A stretch of 64,000 bases of DNA from Xenorhabdus griffiniae. GTDB lineage: Bacteria > Pseudomonadota > Gammaproteobacteria > Enterobacterales > Enterobacteriaceae. Under the pieces are notes generated by a model that had not been told where the DNA came from, did no database searches, and saw only the letters and a program-made list of their open reading frames with translations. Positions 24,803 through 33,510 of this stretch are shown one piece after another. A program made the translations under genes and the position numbers. The stretch lies in the NCBI RefSeq assembly GCF_037265215.1, contig NZ_CP147737.1:2698001-2762000 (forward strand), read 5' to 3'. Positions within the stretch are counted from its first letter, which is position 1, and each line of letters opens with the position of its first letter.

Positions 24803-25564
24803 TCAGTGAGTCTGATTTCTCAATGTCCAAAGTTTTTGTAATTTAATTAATCCCTTGCCCGTCACCAGTGACGTGATACATTCCTGAATGCCGCGTTCCG
24901 GGTGTTCCCAACGACCTAATTTCACATCCATCAAGCCTGCTTGTATTTTTTCCTGATACGGTTCATTGCGACGGGTGACCCAGCCGATTTGTCGCAGGAA
25001 CGCAAACAAACGGGTTCGACCTGTACCTAAAACCTTAGCAACCTGCGCAATGCTGAGGGAACCATGTGACGCAGAGACTTTGTCATGAAATTCAACTTTC
25101 GGCGCATCTTCAAAGATCTGGTGCTCTAACTGGTTCACCGCCAGCGAAAGCCGCTCTTTCTCCTCTTCAGCCTGAATGACCATCAGCGCCAGTTGCTTAG
25201 CATTGGGTAAAACCGATTGTGGTGTTGTCAGCCTGCCTGAGTGGTAGTCAATAAAGGTTTGGTTAACCTGCAGACGGAATTTTGGGGAAATCCAGCCAGC
25301 ATATTCGATAGCTAAAAGTTCGTGAGCGAAAGTCCCCCCCGTGCGCCCTGCTTTTTTAACTACCGTGATCTCGGTAGTTTGGTTTTGCAATTCTGAAATT
25401 AATTGGATAGTTCCCTCAAGTGCTAGCCAATAACTTGGGCCATGTTTCTTTTCCCTGCCACTTGCCTTATGTAGCGCATTCAGATTAAAACGTCCTTTGG
25501 CATCGGTGGTGATTTCAACGCCTGCGATTACGGGCAAGGTTTTCTTATCGATAACATTTAACAT
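24803..25564 (-). CDS. KilA-N + KilAC phage antirepressor
   Basis: A 253-residue protein: KilA-N domain in residues 10-110 (VEITTDAKGRFNLNALHKAS, then GTFAHELLAIEYAGWISPKF) and a KilAC/ANT domain at the C-terminus (SLSIAQVAKVLGTGRTRLFA, RWEHPERGIQE). Paralogous over the first domain to 19155-19742 of prophage 1. Likely an antirepressor or developmental regulator of prophage 2. Confidence 0.82.
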   Translation of the reverse strand: MLNVIDKKTLPVIAGVEITTDAKGRFNLNALHKASGREKKHGPSYWLALEGTIQLISELQNQTTEITVVKKAGRTGGTFAHELLAIEYAGWISPKFRLQVNQTFIDYHSGRLTTPQSVLPNAKQLALMVIQAEEEKERLSLAVNQLEHQIFEDAPKVEFHDKVSASHGSLSIAQVAKVLGTGRTRLFAFLRQIGWVTRRNEPYQEKIQAGLMDVKLGRWEHPERGIQECITSLVTGKGLIKLQKLWTLRNQTH

Positions 25565-25629
25565 ACGGGTTCCTTTGTTGAGTCTTACATCACATCACGC
25601 CAGTCATTCAGGCATGTTTAAAAAAACGG

Positions 25630-26061
25630 CTATTCCCTCGATTCCGCTGAAAGTCGCTTGATAACTTCTTTTTCAATCGGTTTAGGTGCTGTCATCACCT
25701 GTTTGTAGACTGTCTTTTGAACGGGCGTTTTACGTAATAACACCCGCTGGACATCGCCCAGTGGCATACGGAGCAAAATGGCGATGTACTCTGCTGTTCT
25801 GCCGAGCCGAGTGAGTTCATACATGCCCCGGACAATATTCTGGCCATAGTTAAATCGCTTCCCAATGTTGATGCTGGGTTCCGCTGCTGTCACAGGTTTT
25901 GCCACTGGAATGAGTTTCGGCTTAGGCTGGTAAGGCTGGCGACTACGTGCCCGTGCTGCTTGATTTAAATCATCAAGAATACGGTCAGTGTGATCGCAGC
26001 CATCATCAACAATATGACGGTTATCCAGGATCAGTTTGTTGACATCGTTTTCGTTGTTCAT
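25630..26061 (-). CDS. Hypothetical phage protein, prophage 2 replication operon
   Basis: A 143-residue protein: an acidic start with DDGCDHTDRILDDL, a proline-rich linker, then a C-terminal helical part resembling a helix-turn-helix (LGRTAEYIAILLRMPLGDVQ). GAGGCAAGACCCC precedes the ATG at 26061. It lies downstream of the replication gene, 52 bases away. Confidence 0.55.
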   Translation of the reverse strand: MNNENDVNKLILDNRHIVDDGCDHTDRILDDLNQAARARSRQPYQPKPKLIPVAKPVTAAEPSINIGKRFNYGQNIVRGMYELTRLGRTAEYIAILLRMPLGDVQRVLLRKTPVQKTVYKQVMTAPKPIEKEVIKRLSAESRE

Positions 26062-26112
26062 GGGGTCTTGCCTCGTGTTTGTTTATCCGCTTTTGGTCAG
26101 AAAGTGTTTTAG

Positions 26113-27171
26113 TTACTGGTCAGAACACGGCTCTTTCGCCGCCTGTTCCGCGGCCTGTTTCCAGATCCCACGCCAGGCAGCCAATGCCGGTACCTCACTC
26201 ATCCGTCCTAAACCCGCTTTACGCGCAAGTTGCGCTGCCAGTTCCTGAATACGGTTCGTCGGTGTCCAGCCGGTTGAAAACAGTTGTTGGAACGTGGCAT
26301 CGCGCTCCACAGTATCGATGGTGATGGCGGTTTCTCCGGCTTTCAGCCAGCGACCATTGACACAGGCAGGACGCCCCGCTTTGTCCCACTTGCATGCTTT
26401 ATCAAAATACTCCGTGCAATTCTCCGGGCCAAACAGGGTCTTCGGGCGCAGGAAATCACGCATCTTGCCATCTTCTCGCCACTTGGTCGTCAGGTAGTCG
26501 GTGATCAGTTTCAGGTCATCTACCGAATAGCCGTCACCCAAACGAGCACGAATATAGCCCATCGTGGTTTTGCCGTTGCGATAGTTCGAATCCGTGACCT
26601 GATTGAAATAAATCAGAACTTGCCGGGCCAGGTCGTCGGGTTCGGCGAGAACCTGACAAGATTCTGTTGTACTCTCTGTAGTAATCTCTGTTGTAGTCTC
26701 TGTAAGATCAGGCCAATTTGACCCATTCAGAACGGCGCATTCTGACCCGTTGGAATGTGCCAAATTGCCCCTGTCGATAAGGTCATTTTGACCCGCTCGA
26801 TGGTCTTTGTTTGCGTTGTTCGATGGGGTCATTTTGACCTTATCGGCTAACAATGGGTGTTCATAATTGATTGCGTAATAATTCGTCCGGTCATGGCTGG
26901 ATTTATTAATTTGCTCAATCCGCAACACCCCCAGCTTTTTCAAATTTGCCAACGCTCGTTTAATGGTGGATTCGGAAAAAAACGGGAATTGCGCTTGCCA
27001 TTTTTCGACCGTGTTGTAGATCCAGCGGCAGCCATTGACCTCAATACCCGACGACGTTTCTGTCAGCCAGTATTGGATCTGCTGCAAAATAATGGCCTCA
27101 TTCAATCCCAGGCGCATGGCCAACTCAGGGATAACCACTAGTGGGCGGCTTTTTAACAATAACAAATTCAT
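26113..27171 (-). CDS. Phage replication protein (conserved C-terminal domain)
   Basis: A 352-residue protein of the O/DnaT-like kind. The N-terminal winged-helix part (VVIPELAMRLGLNEAIILQQ, then STIKRALANLKKLGVLRIEQ) precedes a linker and a conserved phage C-terminal domain (VLIYFNQVTDSNYRNGKTTM, then FLRPKTLFGPENCTEYFD). Such proteins recognise the phage origin and load helicase. It has a Thr/Glu-rich low-complexity linker with several near-repeats of TTES. Confidence 0.82.
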   Translation of the reverse strand: MNLLLLKSRPLVVIPELAMRLGLNEAIILQQIQYWLTETSSGIEVNGCRWIYNTVEKWQAQFPFFSESTIKRALANLKKLGVLRIEQINKSSHDRTNYYAINYEHPLLADKVKMTPSNNANKDHRAGQNDLIDRGNLAHSNGSECAVLNGSNWPDLTETTTEITTESTTESCQVLAEPDDLARQVLIYFNQVTDSNYRNGKTTMGYIRARLGDGYSVDDLKLITDYLTTKWREDGKMRDFLRPKTLFGPENCTEYFDKACKWDKAGRPACVNGRWLKAGETAITIDTVERDATFQQLFSTGWTPTNRIQELAAQLARKAGLGRMSEVPALAAWRGIWKQAAEQAAKEPCSDQ

Positions 27172-27180
27172 ATCACGCCC

Positions 27181-27348
27181 TTACTTATTTTTGGCTCTGC
27201 CATTTTTCTGTCTTTTGCCCTGTTCCCAAGCTGTCAGCGCCGCTTCCCTGCGGCCTTCATAAATTTCTGACACTTCCTCAAAAGTGGCAGGCTTATCGTT
27301 CCGGCGAAAGCCATTGCGATAAGTGATCTTATCGATGGGTTTCATCAT
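27181..27348 (-). CDS. Small basic phage protein
   Basis: A 55-residue ORF too short for most callers. It starts MMKPIDKITYRNGFRRNDKP and ends in a Lys/Arg/Asn-rich tail. GAGGCAAGACCA stands directly before the ATG, the same element used by other prophage 2 genes, and the stop lies nine bases before the replication gene start, so it fits as a real operon member. No function assigned. Confidence 0.6.
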   Translation of the reverse strand: MMKPIDKITYRNGFRRNDKPATFEEVSEIYEGRREAALTAWEQGKRQKNGRAKNK

Positions 27349-27363
27349 TGGTCTTGCCTCTCG

Positions 27364-27825
27364 TTAATGCACGTTGGTCAAACGGGGTTCAATGGCATTT
27401 AACGCAGATACCGCGATGGCTATACGGTGTGACATGTCACGCCCTCCAAGCAGGGTTTCACTTATGGCGGCAGCAAATTCCCTGATCGCAACAGACGCGA
27501 GATAATTCAGGCTCTCTTCGTTCATTAACTTCGCCCGCCGTTCTGCCGGCAATGCCGCTTCAATGGCCGGTAACAGTTCCGTGATCTTGCGTTGTGCTGC
27601 GTTCGAATCACTGCGCAACCAGCGAAAAATTTGTTGCCGGTTATTGTTTATCGCTTTCCAGTCAGCATTTCCTGTTGCGTCCTCAATCTGACGTAACCGA
27701 TGGTGAGAACAACCCGCACCTAGCAGGAAATACATACGACTGACTTCAATGGCTACATGCTCCTGCCCTCGCTCCATGGCCCAAGCCTCAACTTCGGCTC
27801 TGAGCGTATTGATATCTTGCTCCAC
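27364..27825 (-). CDS. YdaT-like phage regulator
   Basis: About 153 residues. LRAEVEAWAMERGQEHVAIE, then VSRMYFLLGAGC, NNRQQIFRWLR and LLPAIEAALPAERRAK fit the YdaT-type family found just after Cro-like genes in Rac-type prophages. Start set at GTG 27825, with GGAG eight bases upstream; the frame is open to 27846 from a TTG. Probably part of the immunity or replication switch; toxic in some relatives. Confidence 0.7.
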   Translation of the reverse strand: MEQDINTLRAEVEAWAMERGQEHVAIEVSRMYFLLGAGCSHHRLRQIEDATGNADWKAINNNRQQIFRWLRSDSNAAQRKITELLPAIEAALPAERRAKLMNEESLNYLASVAIREFAAAISETLLGGRDMSHRIAIAVSALNAIEPRLTNVH

Positions 27826-27862
27826 GATTTGCGTCTCCTGTCGCAATGTTGATTATTGAAAA

Positions 27863-28111
27863 TCAGATTTCTACAGACTGTGTTGATAAGCTACGTCTTA
27901 TCGAACGTTCTCCAGGAGGGAAAATATCATCAAGAGAAAATTCACCACCTAGTTCATTTAGTGCTAACACAATTTTCCGGCATGAGTCTAAATCAGGTTT
28001 TCTAATACCAGATTCATAGTTGCCAATTCTAGATTGTGACCACTTAAGTTTTTTAGCTAATGCAAATTGAGTAGCTCCGACTTGTCGTCTAGCGTCCGCA
28101 ATTTTGTTCAT
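27863..28111 (-). CDS. Cro-like regulator of prophage 2
   Basis: An 82-residue helix-turn-helix protein (VGATQFALAKKLKWSQSRIG, about 10-30). It starts from ATG 28111 with GGAGA upstream. Divergent from the CI-like gene at 28211 across three operators. The HTH resembles that of the CI-like neighbour (SQSRIGNYESG in both), fitting recognition of the same sites. Confidence 0.82.
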   Translation of the reverse strand: MNKIADARRQVGATQFALAKKLKWSQSRIGNYESGIRKPDLDSCRKIVLALNELGGEFSLDDIFPPGERSIRRSLSTQSVEI

Positions 28112-28145
28112 GTTTGTCTCCACTTACTTAATTTAAAATCAGTTA

Positions 28146-28205
28146 AACACAAATCGTGTTATTTGTAAACACAAATCGTGAAAGCGGAATAACACGGTAT
28201 GTGTT
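28146..28205. promoter_or_regulatory. Three repressor operators of prophage 2
   Basis: Three 15-bp palindromes stand between the divergent Cro-like and CI-like genes: AACACAAATCGTGTT (28146-28160), AACACAAATCGTGAA (28168-28182) and AACACGGTATGTGTT (28191-28205). They follow AACAC-N5-GTGTT. Matching sites flank the other promoter at 28913-28951. Confidence 0.8.
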
Positions 28206-28210
28206 AAATA

Positions 28211-28627
28211 ATGATCATGAAAATGAGTAATCAAATTGGTGCGCGTATCAAGCGCTTTAGAGAGCAATTGGGATTGAGTCAAGCAGCCCTGGCAGAACGC
28301 TGTGGTTGGTCATCCCAATCTAGGATAGGTAATTATGAGTCAGGCTCACGCAACGTCAGCGCTGACGATGCAGTGATCCTGGCAAATGCCTTAAATGTAA
28401 CTCCAGCCGAGTTAATGTTCGGTCCAACTGATTGTGCGAACTTGCCCATGTCTTGTACAACAGAAGAAACCAAACTCACTCCGCGACAAAAAATACTCTT
28501 AGAGTTATTTGATGAGCTACCGGATAGTGAAGCTGATCAGCTCTTAAAAAATCTTGAGGAGAAAAAACAACATTATAATCAGCTACTAGAAGAATTATTA
28601 CATAAAAGAAACCAAAAGAAAGCATAG
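28211..28627 (+). CDS. CI-like repressor of prophage 2 (short form)
   Basis: A 138-residue repressor. The HTH lies at about 14-45 (LGLSQAALAERCGWSSQSRI), followed by GNYESGSRNVSADDAVILAN and an acidic/helical tail with no S24 peptidase. Lack of a self-cleavage domain means induction probably needs an antirepressor, and KilAC-type genes are present nearby. The initiation codon is not certain: ATGs at 28211, 28217 and 28223 are all weakly preceded. Confidence 0.85.
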   Translation: MIMKMSNQIGARIKRFREQLGLSQAALAERCGWSSQSRIGNYESGSRNVSADDAVILANALNVTPAELMFGPTDCANLPMSCTTEETKLTPRQKILLELFDELPDSEADQLLKNLEEKKQHYNQLLEELLHKRNQKKA

Positions 28628-28796
28628 CACATATCGTTTGCTTGATTATCAATCTATTAAATTATATAAATTTTAAATAATTTCAATAAATGGAAAATCA
28701 AAATTTATTTTTTCTGAAAATTTTAGCGTTAACTGATGTGACTATGGCTTTCGCAAGGATTACTTTCTAAAAGAAGGTCATTATTAACCACAACAC

Positions 28797-28820
28797 ACCA
28801 CCCGCTAGGGTGGTTTTATT
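28797..28820 (+). terminator. Terminator after the CI-like gene
   Basis: ACCACCCGCTAGGGTGGT hairpin followed by TTTATT. It is the clearest hairpin in the 170 bases after the repressor stop. Confidence 0.75.
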
Positions 28821-28912
28821 CATTATTTCATAAATCCAATTCGATTTTTATCCACCTTCCAAATTTAAAATAAATAGCTTAATCATGTACATAGATAATC
28901 ATAACAAGAAAA

Positions 28913-28954
28913 ATCACATTTCGTGTTGACAACAAAAACACGTTATGTGATTAT
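28913..28954 (+). promoter_or_regulatory. Leftward early promoter of prophage 2 with two operators
   Basis: TTGACA (28926-28931) and GATTAT (28949-28954), spaced 17 bases, form a good sigma-70 promoter. ATCACATTTCGTGTT (28913-28927) and AACACGTTATGTGAT (28937-28951) overlap it and match the operators at 28146-28205, so CI/Cro binding here would block initiation. Confidence 0.8.
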
Positions 28955-29525
28955 GATTACATCAACAGCAAACAGGCAGGACGCCCACGAAGTAGCCGCT
29001 ACCGGCATATGAAGAGGTAGATGATTTGCTCAGACAATACGGCACAGCAGCCGTTTAGGTTAAGTGTTCAAGACCAAATTTGCAGTTTCAGTTGTCATGG
29101 AGGAGGAGAACCGCAGCACTCATCGCGACCTGCCATGATTACCACTCGATGACAACTGACTTTTATCTCAACACCAGGGGATACAGTCAGAAAGAGACCA
29201 ATCACCATTAGCGTGATGCACCAAAGAGGCAACTAAACCGGTCGTCAGCCTTGACCAGGGTAAAGCGACGCTGGATAGCGTAACCAGCACCTTTTAGTTC
29301 GGAGACCATCGTCATCTACATGATGATACGTAAGAGGCAATCAATAACCTGACAGCCCGGAAAGACGGGCAACTTATTACAGACGTAAAAAAACCCACCG
29401 AAGTGGGTTCTTTTACCCCGGGTCGCCGACCAAAGCTACCGGGTTTCTTAGAGCGGAGACCAATCCGCTCAAAGAGGCAAGACCAATGATAACTCATCGA
29501 TCCACGACAATATATAGGAGTTGCT
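28955..29525 (+). other. Structured leader of the prophage 2 early operon
   Basis: About 570 bases between the promoter and the first gene, with no credible coding frame. CAGTTGTCAT (29089-29098) and ATGACAACTG (29149-29158) are perfect 10-base arms of a hairpin with an internal AGGAGGAGAA. Further hairpins: GCCCG...CGGGC at about 29354-29369 and AACCCACCGAAGTGGGTT at 29392-29409, the last followed by a short T run. The layout suggests leader attenuation or an antitermination site. Confidence 0.5.
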
Positions 29526-29858
29526 ATGAAAGCACAACCCAAGACTCTCAAAATTACCCTCTATGTGTATGCCAAAGAAGGTTTTGACCGACAGATTGAG
29601 TTCACCACGTTCACCAATGAACCTGTGAACACTACCTTTTGGGGGGCATTAGTTTCTCAGCATGACGTGGAAATCACGCTCCCGTCAGTTAATAAGTCTG
29701 ATCTCATCCAGGCGCAGATCAACGCACTTAAGGCTGAAAAAGAAAAAGTACTGTCCCATGCGCAGGTAGAAGTGAACCGGATTGAAGACCACATCCAGTC
29801 GCTCTTATGCATTGAAGGTAAACCGGTTTCTGCTTCCGATATGGAGCTTCCTTATTAA
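29526..29858 (+). CDS. Hypothetical early phage protein
   Basis: A 110-residue protein: strand-rich N-terminus (LKITLYVYAKEGFDRQIEFT), coiled-coil helix (QINALKAEKEKVLSHAQVEV). AGGAG stands before ATG 29526. An upstream GAGGCAAGACCA-ATG at 29474-29488 starts a short frame that overlaps it, perhaps a leader peptide. Confidence 0.55.
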   Translation: MKAQPKTLKITLYVYAKEGFDRQIEFTTFTNEPVNTTFWGALVSQHDVEITLPSVNKSDLIQAQINALKAEKEKVLSHAQVEVNRIEDHIQSLLCIEGKPVSASDMELPY

Positions 29859-29871
29859 ACCCGGGTGAATT

Positions 29872-30120
29872 ATGCAAGACATCAATGACGTGATTGAAAT
29901 GATTCTGGATGCAGGCTTAGCGGCTGTTGAGCATGAAAATAACTGTGATTCCGTGAAAGGGGTAACCCATATTTCCATTCTTGGTGGAAAGCGGCGGGTG
30001 GAGTATTACCCGACAACGGGGATGGTTTACTCAAATCCTGTCAAGGATCTTTATTCCGCTGTTCGGCTTCCCAAAGCCGGCATTCGAAAAGCCATCAGAC
30101 TGGCTAAAACAGGCAATTAA
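29872..30120 (+). CDS. Hypothetical early phage protein
   Basis: An 82-residue protein (VIEMILDAGLAAVEHENNCD at the start). The C-terminus resembles a short conserved phage block (YPTTGMVYSNPVKDLYS). No function known. Followed 15 bases later by the annealing-protein gene. Confidence 0.55.
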   Translation: MQDINDVIEMILDAGLAAVEHENNCDSVKGVTHISILGGKRRVEYYPTTGMVYSNPVKDLYSAVRLPKAGIRKAIRLAKTGN

Positions 30121-30135
30121 CAAGAGGCAAGACCC

Positions 30136-31965
30136 ATGACAACTTATGTTTGTGTATTTGAGCCGACTCCAGCGGCTCAACAGGGCGGTGCGATATCTTT
30201 AGCCATCGCGCTTGAAGCCAACTCCATCAAAATGGCGAAAGCCATGGCCATTGTGAATTTAGGTGAATTCTATCCTGATGATATGGATAAATTTAACACC
30301 GATAATCCCATTATTTGTGAAGATCGGGTCGGCTCCCCTCGCCCACCCGTGGGTAAATTTGATGAGAAGTTTGCGACTGAATATGAATTCAATGGCACAA
30401 CCTGGCAGGCTAAAAGCCTCGAACCGGCTCAAACCCCAGCCATTAACAAACGTGATTTTGTTCATACTTATGCCACCCTGGATTTAGAAATCGCGCTGGC
30501 ATTACTGGACGGGGATTTTCATTGCTGGGCGGTTATGTCACACAGTTTGACGGCCGCTAAACAACTCATTGCAGATAACGATAAAACATGGCGTTGGTGG
30601 TCTATGGCGTTTCGTATCAGAACGGATGCTTTATCTATCCCACGCGAAACAATTTTCAAGATAGTTCGCGAAGGTAAACGGCGCCCTGAGTTTTTGAGAA
30701 GCTTTAACAACATGAAGGCATTTTTGAACCACGCCTTAAGTGATACCCGCATCGCTGAATTACAGGATGCGCCTGACGAGCCGGCATCAATACCAGAAAC
30801 CTCAGCAGAGAACGGCACTGTCAGTGAAGTTGAAACCCAGACAACGCCCGAAATGAAAGCGGAAAAAAGCGAAACTAAACCCCGTAAAACCAGAAAGACC
30901 AAACCAGCCAAAAAGGAGACTGTACCGGAAACCGAAGAAGTAGCGCCAGAAACTGAGAAAGCCGCACCAGAAATCGAGGAAGCTGCACCAGAAACTGAGA
31001 AAGCGGCACCAAAAACCGAGGAAACCGCACCCAAAACGGCGGCCAATGATGAAATCACTCCATTATTGCCAGTCAGTGGCCAGAACGCCAGTAATGATAA
31101 TTTCCAGCACCGTGCCGATCTGCTCGAAGAAACCATCAAGGCACAGGGTAATCAACAGCAGGCCAATCTGCGTATCTGGAAAGCGGTTCAGCGTACCGAT
31201 CCGCGTTTTACCAAGCCACTGGAAGGGATGGGTTATAGCGGCACCAGCATCAACAGTAACTATATGCTGATGCGAGCCACTGAAATATTTGGCCCAATTG
31301 GTAAAGGCTGGGGCTATGACATTCTGGAAGAAAAATCTATCGACGGCATTCCCATGACTGAACCCGTTCTGGATGAGCGTAATAAACAAATAGCCACCCG
31401 TTTTTTGCGTGATGGTGATGGCTCATTAATTTTTACCCAGAACCATTCTATCAAGATTTTATTCTGGTACGCAGATGAATATGGCGAACGTGCATCATTC
31501 ATCAGTTATGGCGCGACACCCTATCGTTACCAATCAAATTATGGACCAAAAGCAGACGGGGAAGTGCTTAAGAAATCCCTGACAGACGCCATCAAAAAAG
31601 CCTTATCCATGCTTGGGTTTAGCGCCGATGTCTTTATGGGGATGCACGATAACCCAGAATACTTGGCTGAAAACAAAATTGAATTCGGTATCAAAGCCGC
31701 CAGTGATAAAGCCGAAGATCTCACCCGTTTACGTAAGGAGCTGGACGAGAAGTTTGCACGCAACACCGAAACCATGAAAACGGCGATCACTAAAAATGAG
31801 CTGAGGGGCATTGCATCCACACTGACCCGTGAAATCGACGTGCATCTCAAGAACGCGAAGTCACTCGGTGACAAAGAGTATGAACGCTATCTATCAGGCC
31901 GCTTACGCCGTTTAACTGAAATCGAAAAAGACTGTTTATCTAAACTCGAAGAGGCAGACTCATGA
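30136..31965 (+). CDS. Putative phage annealing protein with RecE-like N-terminal part (tentative)
   Basis: A 609-residue composite. Residues 1-200 form a domain that I cannot name firmly; they open FEPTPAAQQGGAISL. A linker at about 230-330 is made of acidic repeats (APETE, APEIEEAAPETEKAAP). Residues 350-500 (RTDPRFTKPLEGMGY, INSNYMLMRATEIFGPIGKG, FISYGATPYRYQSN) resemble Rad52-like single-strand annealing proteins of phages. The neighbours Gp157 and HNH fit a recombination operon. GAGGCAAGACCC precedes the ATG. Annealing activity is inference. Confidence 0.6.
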   Translation: MTTYVCVFEPTPAAQQGGAISLAIALEANSIKMAKAMAIVNLGEFYPDDMDKFNTDNPIICEDRVGSPRPPVGKFDEKFATEYEFNGTTWQAKSLEPAQTPAINKRDFVHTYATLDLEIALALLDGDFHCWAVMSHSLTAAKQLIADNDKTWRWWSMAFRIRTDALSIPRETIFKIVREGKRRPEFLRSFNNMKAFLNHALSDTRIAELQDAPDEPASIPETSAENGTVSEVETQTTPEMKAEKSETKPRKTRKTKPAKKETVPETEEVAPETEKAAPEIEEAAPETEKAAPKTEETAPKTAANDEITPLLPVSGQNASNDNFQHRADLLEETIKAQGNQQQANLRIWKAVQRTDPRFTKPLEGMGYSGTSINSNYMLMRATEIFGPIGKGWGYDILEEKSIDGIPMTEPVLDERNKQIATRFLRDGDGSLIFTQNHSIKILFWYADEYGERASFISYGATPYRYQSNYGPKADGEVLKKSLTDAIKKALSMLGFSADVFMGMHDNPEYLAENKIEFGIKAASDKAEDLTRLRKELDEKFARNTETMKTAITKNELRGIASTLTREIDVHLKNAKSLGDKEYERYLSGRLRRLTEIEKDCLSKLEEADS

Positions 31966-32456
31966 CCACTGCGATTGCATTAGCCGCCGACTATGATCAG
32001 TTGCAAAAATTGATAGCAGCCGGTGAATTTTCACCGGAAGCCATCGCCGATACCCTTGAAGGTCTTGAGGGTGAGTTAGGTGACAAACTGGATACCATCA
32101 TGATCCATGTCCGCAATCTTGAAGGGCAGGCCCGAACGCTGGACGATGAGGCCAGGCGACTGACTGAGCGCAAAAAATCCTTTGAAAGTCAGGTTAAACA
32201 CCTCAAGAAATATGTGCTGGATTGCTTGCTCAAAGCCGAACTGAACAGCCTGAGAACCACGAAAAATACCTTCAGTGCGCGTCAGGGTATCGCCAGAGTC
32301 ATTATCGATAATGAGATGTTATTGCCCGATGAATTAGTGGATGTGCAGACCATCACCGCACCGGACAAAAAAGCGATTAAGGCGGCTATCGAACGCGGTG
32401 AAACCATACCGGGCGCACATCTCGAAATTGGGGAAATAAGTTTGCAGGTTCGTTAA
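31962..32456 (+). CDS. Siphovirus Gp157-family protein
   Basis: A 164-residue coiled-coil protein matching the phage Gp157 family: LAADYDQLQKLIAAGEFSPE, then GELGDKLDTIMIHVRNLEGQ, RKKSFESQVKHLKKYVL and the C-terminal LPDELVDVQTITAPDKKAIK. Members of this family lie next to recombination genes; their biochemical role is not settled. Starts in a four-base overlap with the annealing-type gene. Confidence 0.85.
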   Translation: MTTAIALAADYDQLQKLIAAGEFSPEAIADTLEGLEGELGDKLDTIMIHVRNLEGQARTLDDEARRLTERKKSFESQVKHLKKYVLDCLLKAELNSLRTTKNTFSARQGIARVIIDNEMLLPDELVDVQTITAPDKKAIKAAIERGETIPGAHLEIGEISLQVR

Positions 32457-32499
32457 CCATCAATTTATGCCCGATGATTCGGGCATTGAGGAGCACATA

Positions 32500-32679
32500 A
32501 TGGCAGCAAGACTTGAAGTCAGTATCTTTTATAACGAAGAAATCGGGCAGTGCGAAGTGACCTGGTCGGCGGACAGAACCGAAGATTTTGCCCCCATGGA
32601 AAAGGCCGCCCTGGAACAACTGAAAACGGCCTTGGTAGGCCAACTGAATTCCGTCCACCGTCATGGTCAATTACATTGA
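32500..32679 (+). CDS. Small hypothetical phage protein
   Basis: A 59-residue protein from ATG 32500, eight bases after GGAG. ARLEVSIFYNEEIGQCEVTW at the start is strand-rich. No function seen. Confidence 0.5.
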   Translation: MAARLEVSIFYNEEIGQCEVTWSADRTEDFAPMEKAALEQLKTALVGQLNSVHRHGQLH

Positions 32680-32692
32680 GAGGGACAGTACG

Positions 32693-32920
32693 ATGAAAAA
32701 TAATCTGGAAGATCTGCATAATCATCTGTTTGCACAGTTAGAACGCCTTTCTGATGAAGCACTGAAAGGTGAAGAACTCGAAAGCGAAATTGCCCGTTCA
32801 AAGGCGGTTTCGGCGGTCGCCAACCAAATTGTGGAAAACGGCAAACTGGCACTTACGGTGCAAAAGATGTTGGGTGATAACGAAATTCAGTCCGCGCCCA
32901 AATATCTGGAGGTGAAATAA
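32693..32920 (+). CDS. Small helical phage protein
   Basis: A 75-residue acidic, helical protein (LHNHLFAQLERLSDEALKGE). GAGGG lies upstream of ATG 32693; the frame is open from 32663. Its stop overlaps the next ATG (TAATG). Confidence 0.55.
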   Translation: MKNNLEDLHNHLFAQLERLSDEALKGEELESEIARSKAVSAVANQIVENGKLALTVQKMLGDNEIQSAPKYLEVK

Positions 32921-33510
32921 TGGCGAATTTTGTCTATACCCCGGCAATGGAAGCCTGGATGCGGCAACATTATCTATTACGGCTGGGTAATCTCACCGTC
33001 GCCTTTAACCGGCAATTTAATGTGATTCGTTCCCCTGATGCCATTAATGCACTGCGAAAGCGATTGGGATTAAAAACAGGCCGCAGCGGTTGTTTTGTGA
33101 AAGGTCACACTCCGGCCAACAAAGGCGCAAAAGGGTTAACCGGTTCAAATTCAGGATCATTTAAGAAAAATAACCGTCCCCATAACTCTCTGGTTATTGG
33201 CAGTGAAGCCGTGACCAAGGACGGTTATATCAAAATAAAAGTGGCTGAACCCAATAAATGGAAACTGAAACATCGGGTAGTTTGGGAACAACATCATGGC
33301 CAGATCCCCAAAGGCGGCGTGATTAAATTTATCAATGACGATAAACAAAACTGTGCGATTGAAAACCTGATGCTGATATCGCAACAAGAGAACGCGGTCA
33401 TTAACCGGTACTATGCAAATGCCCCCGCTGAATACAAACCGACCACTGTTCAGCTCGCACGGATAAAGATGGCCATTAGAGAGAAAACAAGAGGCAAGAC
33501 CCATGCTTAA
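32920..33510 (+). CDS. Phage HNH endonuclease with N-terminal HTH
   Basis: A 196-residue protein. An N-terminal helix-turn-helix-like region (RLGNLTVAFNRQFNVIRSPD) precedes an HNH core (KLKHRVVWEQHHGQIPKGG, then NDDKQNCAIENLMLISQQEN). The second His of the classical HNH motif is replaced in VIKFINDD, which is frequent in phage members. Could be a free-standing nuclease acting in recombination or homing. The next gene begins inside its 3' end. Confidence 0.75.
   Translation: MANFVYTPAMEAWMRQHYLLRLGNLTVAFNRQFNVIRSPDAINALRKRLGLKTGRSGCFVKGHTPANKGAKGLTGSNSGSFKKNNRPHNSLVIGSEAVTKDGYIKIKVAEPNKWKLKHRVVWEQHHGQIPKGGVIKFINDDKQNCAIENLMLISQQENAVINRYYANAPAEYKPTTVQLARIKMAIREKTRGKTHA

Noticed and set aside
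27141..27326. Plus-strand frames in the prophage 2 replication region
   Set aside because: Antisense to recognised genes, with no ribosome site or protein-like pattern.
28955..29525. Possible retron-like or reverse-transcriptase-associated RNA
   Set aside because: Inverted repeats are present, but no reverse-transcriptase gene lies nearby.
29312..29551. Minus-strand 79-residue frame in the prophage 2 leader
   Set aside because: Basic, low-complexity text crossing hairpins and overlapping the next gene start; no family look.
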